Shown here: piece after piece, positions 43,414 through 52,777 of the stretch
Numbering within the stretch: the stretch's first letter is position 1
Layout of the letters: the number at the start of each line of letters is the position of its first letter
From: Phycobacter sedimenti
GTDB taxonomy: Bacteria; Pseudomonadota; Alphaproteobacteria; Rhodobacterales; Rhodobacteraceae
Length of the DNA: 64,000 bases
Assembly: GCF_038148855.1 (NCBI RefSeq)
Contig: NZ_JBBVGR010000002.1
Location: 372,001 to 436,000 of the forward strand
Direction: 5' to 3'
The notes under the pieces: generated by a model
What the model was told of the DNA's origin: nothing
Database searches by the model: none
Seen by the model: only the letters and a program-made list of their open reading frames with translations
Position numbers and translations under genes: made by a program

Positions 43414-45915
43414 GTGCTCAGGTTCATTCTATCCTTCTTTGGTTCCATCTTCAGTACGATCACGCTTGGGGTCGCTGTGATGGCGCTGACCATCGGTGCG
43501 GTCTTCTGGATCTACGGGCGCGATCTGCCGAGCCATGAATCCCTTGCGCAGTATCAGCCGCCGACCATCAGCCGGATCTACTCGGGCGAAGGGCAACTGA
43601 TCGATGAATTCGCCGAGGAACGGCGCCTGTTCACCCCCTCCGAAGAAATTCCGGTTCTGGTCAAACAGGCGTTCATCTCGGCGGAAGACAAGAACTTTTA
43701 CACCCACAAGGGCTATGATGCGCGCGGTATTGCGGCGGCGGCCATCGAGGCGGTGCGCTCGCGTGGCTCCAACGTGCGCGGGGCTTCGACCATCACCCAG
43801 CAGGTGATGAAGAACTTCCTGTTGTCCGGCGATCGCAGGGCCGCGCGCAAGATCAAGGAAATCATCCTTGCCACCCGGCTGGAAGAGACGCTGTCCAAGG
43901 ACAAGATCCTTGAGCTGTACCTCAACGAGATTTTCCTCGGGCAGAACTCCTACGGTGTCGCCGCCGCTGCGCAGACCTATTTCAACAAGACCCTGGGCGA
44001 GCTGGCTCCGCATGAGGCCGCGACGCTGGCCTCCTTGCCCAAAGCGCCCTCGGACTATCACCCGGTGCGACGCAAGCAGCGTCTTACGGATCGTCGCAAT
44101 TACGTGCTGCGGGAGATGTTCGAGAACGGCTACATCTCGGAAGATGTCTACAAGGTCGAGGTCGAGCAGCCGCTGCGCTCGGTCCAGAACGGCGATTTCG
44201 AGAGCTTCCGCACCGCGCTGCCGCCGCGCGATTATTTCACCGATGAGATCCGCCGCCAGCTGAGCCAGGATTTTGGCGAGGGGGAGTTCTTTACCGGCGG
44301 ATTTACCGTGCGCGCCACCATCGACGAGGAAATGCAGACCGAGGCGGCCCTTGCGATGCGGCAGGGGCTTGAGAAATACGACCGCTCGCGCGGGATCTGG
44401 AAGGGCACCGGGGTTACTCTCACCGAGGAGCAGCTTGCGAGCGAGGACGCCTGGCGCGACGCCCTTGCCAACGCTGACGTGCCGCGTGACATCATGCTTG
44501 GCGGCAAATGGATCCCGGCCGTGGTGCTTGATGTTGCGGACCAATCCCTGGCCGTTGGGGTTGAGGGCGTCAGCGAAACCGGTCAGGTGCCGCGCGCTGA
44601 CATCAAGTGGATGAAGGGCAACTTCAAAGAGAATTTCACCCGCGGTGACGTGGTGCTGGTGCGCGCCGAGATGAAGGACGATGCCTTCAGCCACTGGTCG
44701 CTCCGTCAGGTCCCCGAGGTGCAGGGCGGCTTTGTCGCCATGGACGTGAACACGGGCCGCGTTCTGGCGATGCAGGGGGGCTTTTCCTACCAGCATTCGG
44801 TGTTCAACCGCGCCACTCAGGCACAGCGCCAGCCGGGCTCGAGTTTCAAACCGTTCGTCTATGCCGCCGCGCTGGACAGCGGCTACAGCCCGGCCACCAT
44901 CGTGGTTGACGCGCCGATCGAGATCAACACGCCTCAGGGGCTGTGGCGGCCCAAGAACTCGACCAACAAGTTCTACGGGCCCACCCCTTTGCGCACCGGC
45001 ATCGAGATGAGCCGGAACCTGATGACCATCCGGCTTGCGCAAGAGGTCGGGATGCCTGTGATTGCAGGCTATGCCGAACGGTTCGGGGTCTATGATAACA
45101 TGGGCACCTTCCTTGCGAACTCTCTCGGTGCCGAAGAGACGACGCTCTACAAGATGGTGGCGGCCTATGCGATGTTCGCCAACGGGGGGCAGCGCGTGCA
45201 GCCGACCCTTGTGGACCGGATCCAGGACCGCTTTGGCCGGACGATCTACCGCCACGATGATCGCGACTGCGTGGACTGTTCTGTGGCATCGCTTCCCGAA
45301 GGCCGCAGCCCGCGTATCGTGGCGGACCGGGATCAGGTGATGGACCCGATTACCGCCTATCAGCTGACCTCGATGCTGAAGGGCGTGGTGGATCGTGGCA
45401 CCGCGTCCAGCGTGATCAATCTGCCGGTACCTGCGGCGGGCAAGACGGGGACCACCAACAATTCTCGCGATGTCTGGTTTGTGGGCTTTACCTCCAACAT
45501 TGTGGCGGGCTGCTATATGGGCTTTGACCAGCCTCGCCCTATGGGACGCGGGGCATATGGCGGCACCATGTGCGGCCCGGTGTTCCAGCAGTTCATGGAG
45601 AAAGCCGTTGCAAAATTCGGCGGCGGCCCGTTCACGGTGCCCGAAGGTGGGCGTTTCATCAAGATCGACCGCTACACCGGCGCCCCGCTTCCGCTGGATG
45701 CCTCCGGTGACTATGTGGTGGCCGAGTACTTCCGGGATGGCGCCGAGCCGATCTTCGGCATGACCTTCGATGGCGGTTTTGCCATGGGATCGAACCTGCC
45801 CCTGCTGGAAGAGGTGCAGCAATCCGGCCGACAGGTCACGACGTCCAGCGGCGGAACAGCAGTTCTGGGTCCAAAGGCCAGCTTTGGCACCATCAGTTCC
45901 GGCGGGCTTTACTAA
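43414..45915 (+). CDS. mrcA: Penicillin-binding protein 1A
   Basis: This 833-residue bifunctional murein synthase has an N-terminal membrane helix (about 8-34), a GT51 glycosyltransferase domain with Glu91 in FISAEDKNFYTHKG and RGASTITQQVMKNFLL, an OB-like insert, and a transpeptidase domain with the SxxK motif at Ser476 (GSSFKPF), SRN, and Lys677-Thr-Gly-Thr. The start is a GTG. It polymerises and crosslinks peptidoglycan in the periplasm. It is preceded by the amidase gene and faces the Hint-domain gene with only 25 bases between the stops. Confidence 0.95.
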   Translation: MLRFILSFFGSIFSTITLGVAVMALTIGAVFWIYGRDLPSHESLAQYQPPTISRIYSGEGQLIDEFAEERRLFTPSEEIPVLVKQAFISAEDKNFYTHKGYDARGIAAAAIEAVRSRGSNVRGASTITQQVMKNFLLSGDRRAARKIKEIILATRLEETLSKDKILELYLNEIFLGQNSYGVAAAAQTYFNKTLGELAPHEAATLASLPKAPSDYHPVRRKQRLTDRRNYVLREMFENGYISEDVYKVEVEQPLRSVQNGDFESFRTALPPRDYFTDEIRRQLSQDFGEGEFFTGGFTVRATIDEEMQTEAALAMRQGLEKYDRSRGIWKGTGVTLTEEQLASEDAWRDALANADVPRDIMLGGKWIPAVVLDVADQSLAVGVEGVSETGQVPRADIKWMKGNFKENFTRGDVVLVRAEMKDDAFSHWSLRQVPEVQGGFVAMDVNTGRVLAMQGGFSYQHSVFNRATQAQRQPGSSFKPFVYAAALDSGYSPATIVVDAPIEINTPQGLWRPKNSTNKFYGPTPLRTGIEMSRNLMTIRLAQEVGMPVIAGYAERFGVYDNMGTFLANSLGAEETTLYKMVAAYAMFANGGQRVQPTLVDRIQDRFGRTIYRHDDRDCVDCSVASLPEGRSPRIVADRDQVMDPITAYQLTSMLKGVVDRGTASSVINLPVPAAGKTGTTNNSRDVWFVGFTSNIVAGCYMGFDQPRPMGRGAYGGTMCGPVFQQFMEKAVAKFGGGPFTVPEGGRFIKIDRYTGAPLPLDASGDYVVAEYFRDGAEPIFGMTFDGGFAMGSNLPLLEEVQQSGRQVTTSSGGTAVLGPKASFGTISSGGLY

Positions 45916-45940
45916 AGGCGCTGCCGGGTGGCGTAAGGCT

Positions 45941-47686
45941 TCAGCCCACCGGGCCAGCTTCGAAGATTGCCGCGGCTTCGCGCCCCGTCAGGCATTGCCG
46001 CGCCGTGGGGCCAAATCCGCCGGGGTTGCTGCGCAGTGCGGGCATGGCGCGGAACAGGCTGTCGAGCGTGGCTGAGCTGATGGCGTCAAAGGCCTGCGGG
46101 CCGGGAAAGAAGCTCTCGGTTGCGGCGCCTTCGGCAAAGATCACCTCATGCCGATCCAGAAGCAGATGGAGATAGGTGACATGGCTGCCGGGCTGGCGCA
46201 TCACGCTGTGGTCATTGATCAGGTGGCAGGCTGCGGCCATGACTTCGCTGCCGCCGAACATGCAGTGCGCCTCGGGGCCTGACAGCAGCATGCGGTGCTG
46301 CGGAGAGACCCGCAGATCCCGCTGCGTTCCGAAGGTACCGGCCTTGATCAGAACGGGGGCCAAAGGCCCCAGGGCAGGAACAGTCGAACGCCCGACCCAG
46401 CGCAGAGGCTGGTAGCCGTTGTCCTGCGTTGCGATCAAGTCGCCGGGGCACAGGGCCTCTACCGGAACGGGACCGGACAGGGTTTCAATCAGCGTGCCCT
46501 CGGCAAAGCAGATGATGCCCTCGATATCCACGAATTCGACATAGGTTCCGTCCTGCAGATAGGCGTGTCCGCTTTTGGTACCGTCAGGGCTGGTGCTGGT
46601 GATCGTCAGGGTGCTTGGGTCCATCAGGCCATTGAAGTCCAGCGTATCCCAGTCATCACCGCCTTCGCCGCCCCGGATGTAGATCGTATCGGTGGAAGAG
46701 GTCCCGTCATTGGCGACACGGAACATGTCCCGGTCATCGCCGCCCCAAAGAGTGTCCCCCTGGCTGGCGGTCAGGGTGTCGTTGCCCGCTTCGCCTTTGA
46801 CGAGGTCAGACCCCGTTCCGCCGGTCAGGCTGTCGGCGTCATCGCCGCCAAAAAGCGTGTCATTCCCAGAGCCGCCCAGAAGCGTGTCTTCACCTTCATC
46901 GCCATACAGGCTGTCGTGGCCTCCGGCGCCGTCCATGGAGTCGTTCCCGCCGCCGCCATGGAATACGTTGGTATAGGTGTCTGCGGGATCGGTTGACGAA
47001 TGATCAAAGCCGATGATCGTATCGTCATGGTCCGAGCCAAAGACACCGTCGATCCCACTGAAACTGTCTCCGGTCGCGTCGCCTCCCGAAGCGCTGCCTG
47101 TGGCAAGGTTGACGTTCACCGCTTCGCCCGAGTTTCTGTAGTCTGCGTAATCCGTTCCGCTGCCCCCTTCGAGGCGATCCGCCCCGGTGCCGCCTTCAAG
47201 AGTGTCGCTGCCGCTGCCGCCAATCAAGGTGTCATTTCCGGTGCCGCCGCGCAGTGAATCTGCGCCGCCGCCCGTCGCGACGTAGTCGTCTCCGGCCCCC
47301 GCCAGAACCGTGTCTGATGTCGCGCCCCCGTTGTCCACCCTGTCCCCGTCGTCGTCGGTATAGCTGCCATCGATCCGATCGGCACCGGCGGTGCCATCCA
47401 CCGCATCAGGTTCAACCGTGTAAGAGGGAGGATTGGTCGCCACTGCCGCGCCAAGGCTGTCGACAGGACCCGTATCCGGCACGAAATACACATTTCCGTC
47501 TGCCGCGGCGAAATAGGTACCTGGATCAACGCGGTCCACGTAGGAGATGCCGCCGGAGGTCCCGCTCCAGGTCCAGCTTCCGGAGCCAATCACATCGGTT
47601 GTGGCAAAGGACACGGCCGGGCCGGAGATGGCGTCCGAGGTGTTCAGCGACGCATCGCCAAGTTGAACAAGGTATCCTACAGGCAT
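45941..47686 (-). CDS. Secreted RTX-repeat protein with a C-terminal Hint domain
   Basis: This 581-residue acidic protein has calcium-binding GGxGxDxLxG nonapeptide repeats in two blocks (about 95-175 and 210-310) and a Hint domain starting at CFAEGTLIETLSGPVPVEAL, with LRVSPQHRML as its conserved distal block. No Asn or Cys follows the Hint core in splicing position, so it should not excise itself like an intein; similar roseobacter proteins are thought to be type I secretion substrates. The role may be autoproteolysis or attachment, unproven. I chose the ATG at 47686 (MPVGYLVQLGDASLN), the usual start of this family; the open frame upstream is an antisense artefact across prfB. Confidence 0.87.
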   Translation of the reverse strand: MPVGYLVQLGDASLNTSDAISGPAVSFATTDVIGSGSWTWSGTSGGISYVDRVDPGTYFAAADGNVYFVPDTGPVDSLGAAVATNPPSYTVEPDAVDGTAGADRIDGSYTDDDGDRVDNGGATSDTVLAGAGDDYVATGGGADSLRGGTGNDTLIGGSGSDTLEGGTGADRLEGGSGTDYADYRNSGEAVNVNLATGSASGGDATGDSFSGIDGVFGSDHDDTIIGFDHSSTDPADTYTNVFHGGGGNDSMDGAGGHDSLYGDEGEDTLLGGSGNDTLFGGDDADSLTGGTGSDLVKGEAGNDTLTASQGDTLWGGDDRDMFRVANDGTSSTDTIYIRGGEGGDDWDTLDFNGLMDPSTLTITSTSPDGTKSGHAYLQDGTYVEFVDIEGIICFAEGTLIETLSGPVPVEALCPGDLIATQDNGYQPLRWVGRSTVPALGPLAPVLIKAGTFGTQRDLRVSPQHRMLLSGPEAHCMFGGSEVMAAACHLINDHSVMRQPGSHVTYLHLLLDRHEVIFAEGAATESFFPGPQAFDAISSATLDSLFRAMPALRSNPGGFGPTARQCLTGREAAAIFEAGPVG

Positions 47687-47962
47687 GGGGCTCTGATCCT
47701 TCGGTGACTGAGGGGCGCAGCGGTGGGGGCCATACGCACATAACCGAGGAGGGTTGCCAAAAGGTGTTTTATCGACTGGAAGGGTAAAATTATCACAAAA
47801 AGACCTCTGACCGATCATGATCCACCACTGTTGGCCCGGTCGAATGCGGGCCTTTGCGTCGCGGACAAGAGGGGGAAGCCCGCGCAGGGGCAGACCCACT
47901 TGTTCTGCCGTTGACAGTGAGCTATCACGCACGCCTGACCGTGATGACAGGATGACCCCAAG

Positions 47963-49087
47963 ATGCGCGCCGAAACCCAGAATATCGTGACCGAGATCCA
48001 GAAGTCGCTGGAGCTGTTGGCGCAGCGGCTGAATTGGGAAACGGCTGAGTTCCGCTTGGAGGAATTCAATGCCCGTGTCGAGGATCCAACGCTGTGGGAC
48101 GATCCCGAAGCGGCGCAGAAACTGATGCGCGAGCGGCAGATGCTGGTGGATGCGATCAACACATACAAGGGCATCAAGCAGGATCTGGCCGACAATATCG
48201 AGCTGATCGAACTTGGCGAAATGGAAGAGGACGACGAGGTCGTCGCGGATGCCGAAGAGGCTCTGAAGACGCTGAAAGTCAAGGCCGCTGAAAAAGAGCT
48301 GGAAGCGCTTCTGGACGGTGAGGCGGACGGCAATGACACCTTCCTTGAGATCAACGCGGGCGCGGGCGGCACCGAAAGCTGCGACTGGGCGTCGATGCTG
48401 GCGCGCATGTATGTGCGCTGGGCGGAAAAGAAGGGCTACAAGGTCGAGCTGCAATCCGAAAGCGCGGGCGAAGAGGCGGGGATCAAATCCGCCTCCTACA
48501 AGATTTCCGGCCCCAATGCCTATGGCTGGCTGAAATCCGAAAGCGGCGTGCACCGGCTGGTGCGCATTTCGCCCTATGACTCGGCGGCCAAGCGGCACAC
48601 GTCCTTCAGCTCGGTCTGGGTCTACCCGGTGGTGGACGACAATATCGATATCGAGGTGAACCCGGCGGATATCCGCATCGATACCTATCGTTCCTCGGGT
48701 GCGGGCGGTCAGCACGTGAACACCACCGACTCGGCGGTGCGGATCACCCACCATCCCACCGGGATCGTGGTGACGAGTTCCGAGAAATCCCAGCACCAGA
48801 ACCGCGACATCGCGATGAAGGCGCTGAAATCGCGCCTCTACCAGCTGGAGCTGGACCGTCGCAACGCGGCCATCAACGAAGCCCACGAGAACAAGGGCGA
48901 TGCGGGCTGGGGCAACCAGATCCGCTCCTATGTGCTTCAGCCCTACCAGATGGTGAAGGACCTGCGCACCGGGCATGAAACCTCGGATACAAAGGGTGTG
49001 CTGGACGGCGATCTGGATGGCTTCATGGCGGCGACGCTCGCGATGAACGTCTCTGGCAAAAGCCGGGCCGACGCCCAGGCTGAGTAG
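47963..49087 (+). CDS. prfB: Peptide chain release factor 2
   Basis: This 374-residue factor releases peptides at UGA and UAA stops. The GGQ motif is at 248-250 (SSGAGGQHVNTTDS). The codon-recognition tripeptide region reads RISPYDSAAKRHTSF, SPY instead of the enterobacterial SPF. The frame is continuous from ATG to stop, so the programmed +1 frameshift that controls prfB in many bacteria is absent. AGGATG precedes the start, and a 276-base spacer separates it from the divergent Hint gene; I see no other gene there. A small membrane protein gene follows after seven bases. Confidence 0.96.
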   Translation: MRAETQNIVTEIQKSLELLAQRLNWETAEFRLEEFNARVEDPTLWDDPEAAQKLMRERQMLVDAINTYKGIKQDLADNIELIELGEMEEDDEVVADAEEALKTLKVKAAEKELEALLDGEADGNDTFLEINAGAGGTESCDWASMLARMYVRWAEKKGYKVELQSESAGEEAGIKSASYKISGPNAYGWLKSESGVHRLVRISPYDSAAKRHTSFSSVWVYPVVDDNIDIEVNPADIRIDTYRSSGAGGQHVNTTDSAVRITHHPTGIVVTSSEKSQHQNRDIAMKALKSRLYQLELDRRNAAINEAHENKGDAGWGNQIRSYVLQPYQMVKDLRTGHETSDTKGVLDGDLDGFMAATLAMNVSGKSRADAQAE

Positions 49088-49094
49088 TCGCGCA

Positions 49095-49412
49095 ATGGCC
49101 ATGCGTCAGTTCTTTGGGCGCGTAAGCCGGTTGCTGGAAAGGATCGGCTGGTTACTTCTTGCATTTATTGTGTTTTCCAACGTCTGCTTTTTCTTGCTCA
49201 TCGACGGTTTTGTTCACGAGGCAGAAATTCGTGACGGGGTGCATTCATTCTGGGTAAGGGAAGGTGTGCAGCCATACGTCTGGCAATCGACCAACTGGTT
49301 TCTGTATTGGTGGTGGAAGGTACAGCACTGTCTGTTCTTTGTTTTTGTCGCCTATCTCGTTTCACGATTTGTGTTGGAGTGGCTCATGACACCCGAAGAT
49401 GAACGCAAGTAG
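49095..49412 (+). CDS. Small hypothetical membrane protein downstream of prfB
   Basis: I do not recognise this 105-residue protein. It has two hydrophobic helices (about 16-37, GWLLLAFIVFSNVCFFLLID, and about 70-95, LYWWWKVQHCLFFVFVAYLV), separated by a loop with several aromatic residues. It starts seven bases after prfB and is likely co-transcribed. No catalytic motif is visible. Confidence 0.6.
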   Translation: MAMRQFFGRVSRLLERIGWLLLAFIVFSNVCFFLLIDGFVHEAEIRDGVHSFWVREGVQPYVWQSTNWFLYWWWKVQHCLFFVFVAYLVSRFVLEWLMTPEDERK

Positions 49413-49508
49413 CCTAGTTGGGACGATAGCCAGCACAAGTCACCGCTTTCTTTTGCAAAACTCTGCCGTTAGGCTTTGTCTCATATCGAGAACGGAGCCT
49501 AACTCACC

Positions 49509-50912
49509 ATGAGCGACTATCAATCTGCACGCGAGATATTGGCGCAATTGCACGATGGCAGCCTGACGGCCACGGCGCTGATGGAGCGTACCCTCGCGCG
49601 GGTTGCGGCGGTGAACCCGGATCTCAACGCCATTGTCGCCCTGCGGCCAGCCGATGAGCTGATGGAGGAGGCCCGCAAGGCCGATGCCATGCGCGCAGCC
49701 CATGTGCCGCTAGGGCCGCTCCATGGTCTGCCCATGGCGGTGAAGGATCTGGCCAATGTCAAAGGCATCGCCTCCACCCAAGGTTCTCCGCTCTTGAAGG
49801 ATTTTGTGCCGACAGAGGACGAGTTGTTCGTCTCGCGCCTGCGGGCGGCGGGGGCGATCCTGATCGGCAAGACCAATACACCGGAGTTCGGGTTGGGATC
49901 GCATACCTTCAACCCGGTCTATGGCGCGACGCGCAATCCCTTTGATGCGGGGCGCACCTGTGGCGGATCCTCCGGAGGGGCAGCGGTGGCGCTGGCCGCC
50001 GATATGGTGGCGCTGGCAGATGGGTCCGACATGATGGGATCGCTGCGCAATCCGGCGGGCTGGAACAATGTCTACGGCTTTCGACCCACCTGGGGCTGGG
50101 GGCCGTCCGAGCCCAAGGGGGATCTGTTCCTGCATCCCCTGTCGACGCTCGGCCCCATGGCGCGCAGCCCCGAGGATGTCGCCCTTTTGCTGGATGTGAT
50201 GGCGGGGCCGGATGCGCGACAGCCCATGGCCTCCGGCGGGATACCTGTGATGCCGCTACCCGAGCCTGATGTGATGCGGATCGGCTGGCTTGGCGACTGG
50301 GGCGGGGCCTTCCCGATGGAGGAGGGCGTGCTGGCGACCTGTGAAGGTGCGCTGAAGACCTTTGAGGAACTCGGCCATATCGTGGAACCCGTGGCGCCGC
50401 CGTTCCCAGCGGAAAAGATCTGGGAGTCCTGGATCACCCTGCGCTCCTTTGCGGTGGCTGCTGGCCTGCGTGTGTTTGAAGGCCGCCGCGAGCATCTGAA
50501 AGAGACCGCCATCTGGGAGCTGAACCGTGGCCTTGCCATGACGGCCCAGCAGGTGCAGGAGGCGTCGGATCTGCGCTCGGACTGGCAGCGTGCGGCGGTG
50601 CGGCTGTTCCGGGACTATGACGCGCTGATCCTGCCCACGGCCCAATGCTGGCCCTTCCCTGTTGAGATCGACTACCCGCGGGACATCGCCGGGGTGCAGA
50701 TGGACACCTACCATCGCTGGATGCAGGTCGTTCTGCCGGTCAGTCTTCTGGGACTGCCGTGTCTGGCCGCGCCGGCAGGGTTCGGCGACACTGGCTTGCC
50801 GATGGGGATCCAGATCTTCGGGGCACAGGGGCAGGATCAGAACTTGCTGGCCCTTGGCCAACAGTATCACGGGGCCACCCTGTGGCCGCAGAAATCGCCT
50901 CCACCGGGTTGA
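49509..50912 (+). CDS. Amidase (amidase signature family), second copy
   Basis: This 467-residue hydrolase has the amidase triad Lys79 (AVKD), Ser154 in GGSSGG and Ser178 in DGSDMMGSLRNPAG, again 24 residues apart. The segment between, GSDMMGS instead of the usual GTDxGGS, marks a subgroup distinct from the other amidase in this window. The substrate is unknown; a role in amide catabolism is typical. Its own start follows a 96-base spacer after the small membrane protein. The DUF2189 gene follows 47 bases after its stop. Confidence 0.9.
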   Translation: MSDYQSAREILAQLHDGSLTATALMERTLARVAAVNPDLNAIVALRPADELMEEARKADAMRAAHVPLGPLHGLPMAVKDLANVKGIASTQGSPLLKDFVPTEDELFVSRLRAAGAILIGKTNTPEFGLGSHTFNPVYGATRNPFDAGRTCGGSSGGAAVALAADMVALADGSDMMGSLRNPAGWNNVYGFRPTWGWGPSEPKGDLFLHPLSTLGPMARSPEDVALLLDVMAGPDARQPMASGGIPVMPLPEPDVMRIGWLGDWGGAFPMEEGVLATCEGALKTFEELGHIVEPVAPPFPAEKIWESWITLRSFAVAAGLRVFEGRREHLKETAIWELNRGLAMTAQQVQEASDLRSDWQRAAVRLFRDYDALILPTAQCWPFPVEIDYPRDIAGVQMDTYHRWMQVVLPVSLLGLPCLAAPAGFGDTGLPMGIQIFGAQGQDQNLLALGQQYHGATLWPQKSPPPG

Positions 50913-50959
50913 GGAGGAGCTCGGGAGGAGGAGAGACGTTTCGGGGAGGAAGCGGATCA

Positions 50960-51730
50960 ATGACTGAAAAAGCCTTTGGTGTGCCAGAGTTGCGGCCCAT
51001 GAGCGCAGAGATCCTGCGTCAGGCGCTGCGCAGCGGATGGCGGGATTTCAGGGCAAGGCCCGGGTACGGGCTGTTCTTTGCGGGGGTCTATGTTCTGGCT
51101 GGCTGGGCGATGGCCTGGATCACGCTGCAAACCGGTACAACGTTCTGGCTTGTTCTTGCGGCCATCGGTTTTCCATTGATCGGACCTTTTGCGGCCGTTG
51201 GCCTTTATGAGGTGTCGCACCGGCTGGAGCAGGGCGAGGAGATGGACGCTCGGGCCATTCTGGGTGTCGTGCTGCAGCAAAGCCGCCGTCAGCTTCCCTC
51301 GATCTGCGCGATCATCATCGTGGTCTTCCTGTTCTGGTTCTTCCTGGGGCACATGATCTTTGCCCTGTTCCTGGGGCTGTCGACGATGACCAATATCTCC
51401 AGTTCTGTTGAGGTGTTTCTGTCGGCAGAAGGGATCAGCATGCTGGCGGTGGGCAGCGTGGTCGGCGCCCTTTTTGCGCTGCTGCTCTATATGATCACCG
51501 TGATATCGCTGCCGCTTTTGCTGGATCGCGAAGTGGACTTTGTGACCGCGATGATAACCAGCTTTTCCTATGTGCAGCGAAACTTCATTCCGATGATGCT
51601 GTGGGGAATACTGATCGCGGCTCTGACCTTTGCGGCCATGGTGCCTGGCTTTGTCGGTCTGTTCATCGTGCTGCCGTTGCTGGGGCATGCAACCTGGCAT
51701 GTCTACCGGTTGATTGCCCACGGCGCATGA
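50960..51730 (+). CDS. DUF2189 family integral membrane protein
   Basis: This 256-residue protein has six hydrophobic helices: pairs near 35-80, 110-140 and 155-190, and a last helix near 220-245. It matches the DUF2189 family, predicted inner-membrane proteins of unknown function often found next to respiratory genes. AGGAAG lies before the ATG at 50960. It may be co-transcribed with the upstream amidase. The stop lies 12 bases before the end of the convergent HTH regulator gene. Confidence 0.85.
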   Translation: MTEKAFGVPELRPMSAEILRQALRSGWRDFRARPGYGLFFAGVYVLAGWAMAWITLQTGTTFWLVLAAIGFPLIGPFAAVGLYEVSHRLEQGEEMDARAILGVVLQQSRRQLPSICAIIIVVFLFWFFLGHMIFALFLGLSTMTNISSSVEVFLSAEGISMLAVGSVVGALFALLLYMITVISLPLLLDREVDFVTAMITSFSYVQRNFIPMMLWGILIAALTFAAMVPGFVGLFIVLPLLGHATWHVYRLIAHGA

Positions 51731-51742
51731 CGGGCGGGGCGA

Positions 51743-52573
51743 TCAGGAAAACGGTTCTTTGGTGCGCAGCAGTCTGCGGTGATAGGGGAGAAGATCCTCT
51801 TCGGTCACAAAGCCGGTATTCCGAGCCGCGGCAATGGCGGGCGCGATATCGCGACCGAGGTATTCATAGACCATGCGTGTCACCCGTTCGCCGCCACCTT
51901 CGCGGATTGTGCGGGCGACATAACCGACCCAATAATTGTTCTCGAGCGAGGCAGCGCGGGCGAGGTAATTGAAGGAATAGGTCATGGAACGGCGCCGTGA
52001 GATCAGAAAGGCAACGCCGTCTTCGTGGCAGCTGATGACGCCGCGAAACTCGCGGGATGTGGGGTCATCCGGCAGGCCCTGGTGGTGCATCGCTTCTTTC
52101 GCTTCAAAACCCTTGATGAAAGTGGCGCCCGCTTCGCCGCGAAAAACAAGGACGAGCCCGACAACGAAACGGTCGTCGTTTATGAAGCTGCGACGCGTGA
52201 AACGATAGAAGCCAGAGGCGAAAATCTGCTCGCTTAGATGGCGAAACCCATGCCCCAGAAAGTCCGTCAGAAAGGGCCCGGTCAGGATCTGTCCCTGTTT
52301 GCCAAGTGTGTCGACCGGTTCCAGCAGAATGCGCGCATCCACGTCAAAGAAGCAACAGATCCGGTCAAGAACATCGGGGCGCGGAAAACTTTCGCCTGAC
52401 ATGTATCGGTTGAACTGCGTCCGGTTGATGCCAAGGCGCCGCGACAGTTCCGAAACGGAAGAATATCGCTGTGCCAAGTGACGCAGATTCGCACCAAACA
52501 TGTCGCGCAATTCCGCCGGAGAGCGTGATTGCCGAAGTCCGTTCAAGGTATGTCGTTTGCCCGATTCCGTCAT
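51743..52573 (-). CDS. XRE-type helix-turn-helix regulator with a C-terminal sensor-like region
   Basis: This 276-residue protein has an N-terminal Cro/C1-type domain (about 20-85; SELSRRLGINRTQFNRYMSGESFPRPDVLDRI). The remaining 190 residues (from LTGPFLTDFLGHGFRHL) match no domain I can name and may bind an effector; they include SRRRSMTYSFNYLARAASLENNYWVG. I chose the ATG at 52573; a TTG seven codons upstream is possible. It is divergent from the cold-shock-like gene across an AT-rich spacer with a perfect inverted repeat, which suggests regulation of that gene and of itself. Confidence 0.8.
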   Translation of the reverse strand: MTESGKRHTLNGLRQSRSPAELRDMFGANLRHLAQRYSSVSELSRRLGINRTQFNRYMSGESFPRPDVLDRICCFFDVDARILLEPVDTLGKQGQILTGPFLTDFLGHGFRHLSEQIFASGFYRFTRRSFINDDRFVVGLVLVFRGEAGATFIKGFEAKEAMHHQGLPDDPTSREFRGVISCHEDGVAFLISRRRSMTYSFNYLARAASLENNYWVGYVARTIREGGGERVTRMVYEYLGRDIAPAIAAARNTGFVTEEDLLPYHRRLLRTKEPFS

Positions 52574-52664
52574 TTTTGAATTGTTCGCCGACAAAAATTT
52601 CCCGTCTAGTGAAGCTTTATCAACAACTTGTCGCTACTTCGCGTCAGAATTGCTTCGATATGAC

Positions 52665-52687
52665 GTCAGATGATTGTCGCATCTGAC
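52665..52687. promoter_or_regulatory. Perfect inverted repeat in the HTH / cold-shock-like spacer
   Basis: GTCAGATG and CATCTGAC enclose a seven-base spacer. The site lies about 92 bases from each of the two divergent starts. A partial third half-site (GTCAGAAT) lies at 52643. It is a good operator candidate for the XRE-type protein. Confidence 0.6.
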
Positions 52688-52777
52688 ACAAATTGCAATA
52701 GCGCGACGCAGTATTTGCCATGTTGGCGCTTCCACAATTGTCCCAAAATTGAGCGATAAACGAACGAGGCTTGCAAG

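Noticed and set aside
43429..45822. A 797-codon open frame antisense to PBP1A, and similar long antisense frames at 41040-43211, 27941-29542 and 54115-56043
   Set aside because: These mirror well-supported genes, have no ribosome site or domain, and are rich in Arg, His, Gly and Pro. They arise from the GC-rich third codon positions of the real genes.
47687..49102. N-terminal extension of the Hint protein to about 1050 residues
   Set aside because: The extension is the antisense of prfB and has no homology; the usual family start MPVGYLVQLGD is at 47686.
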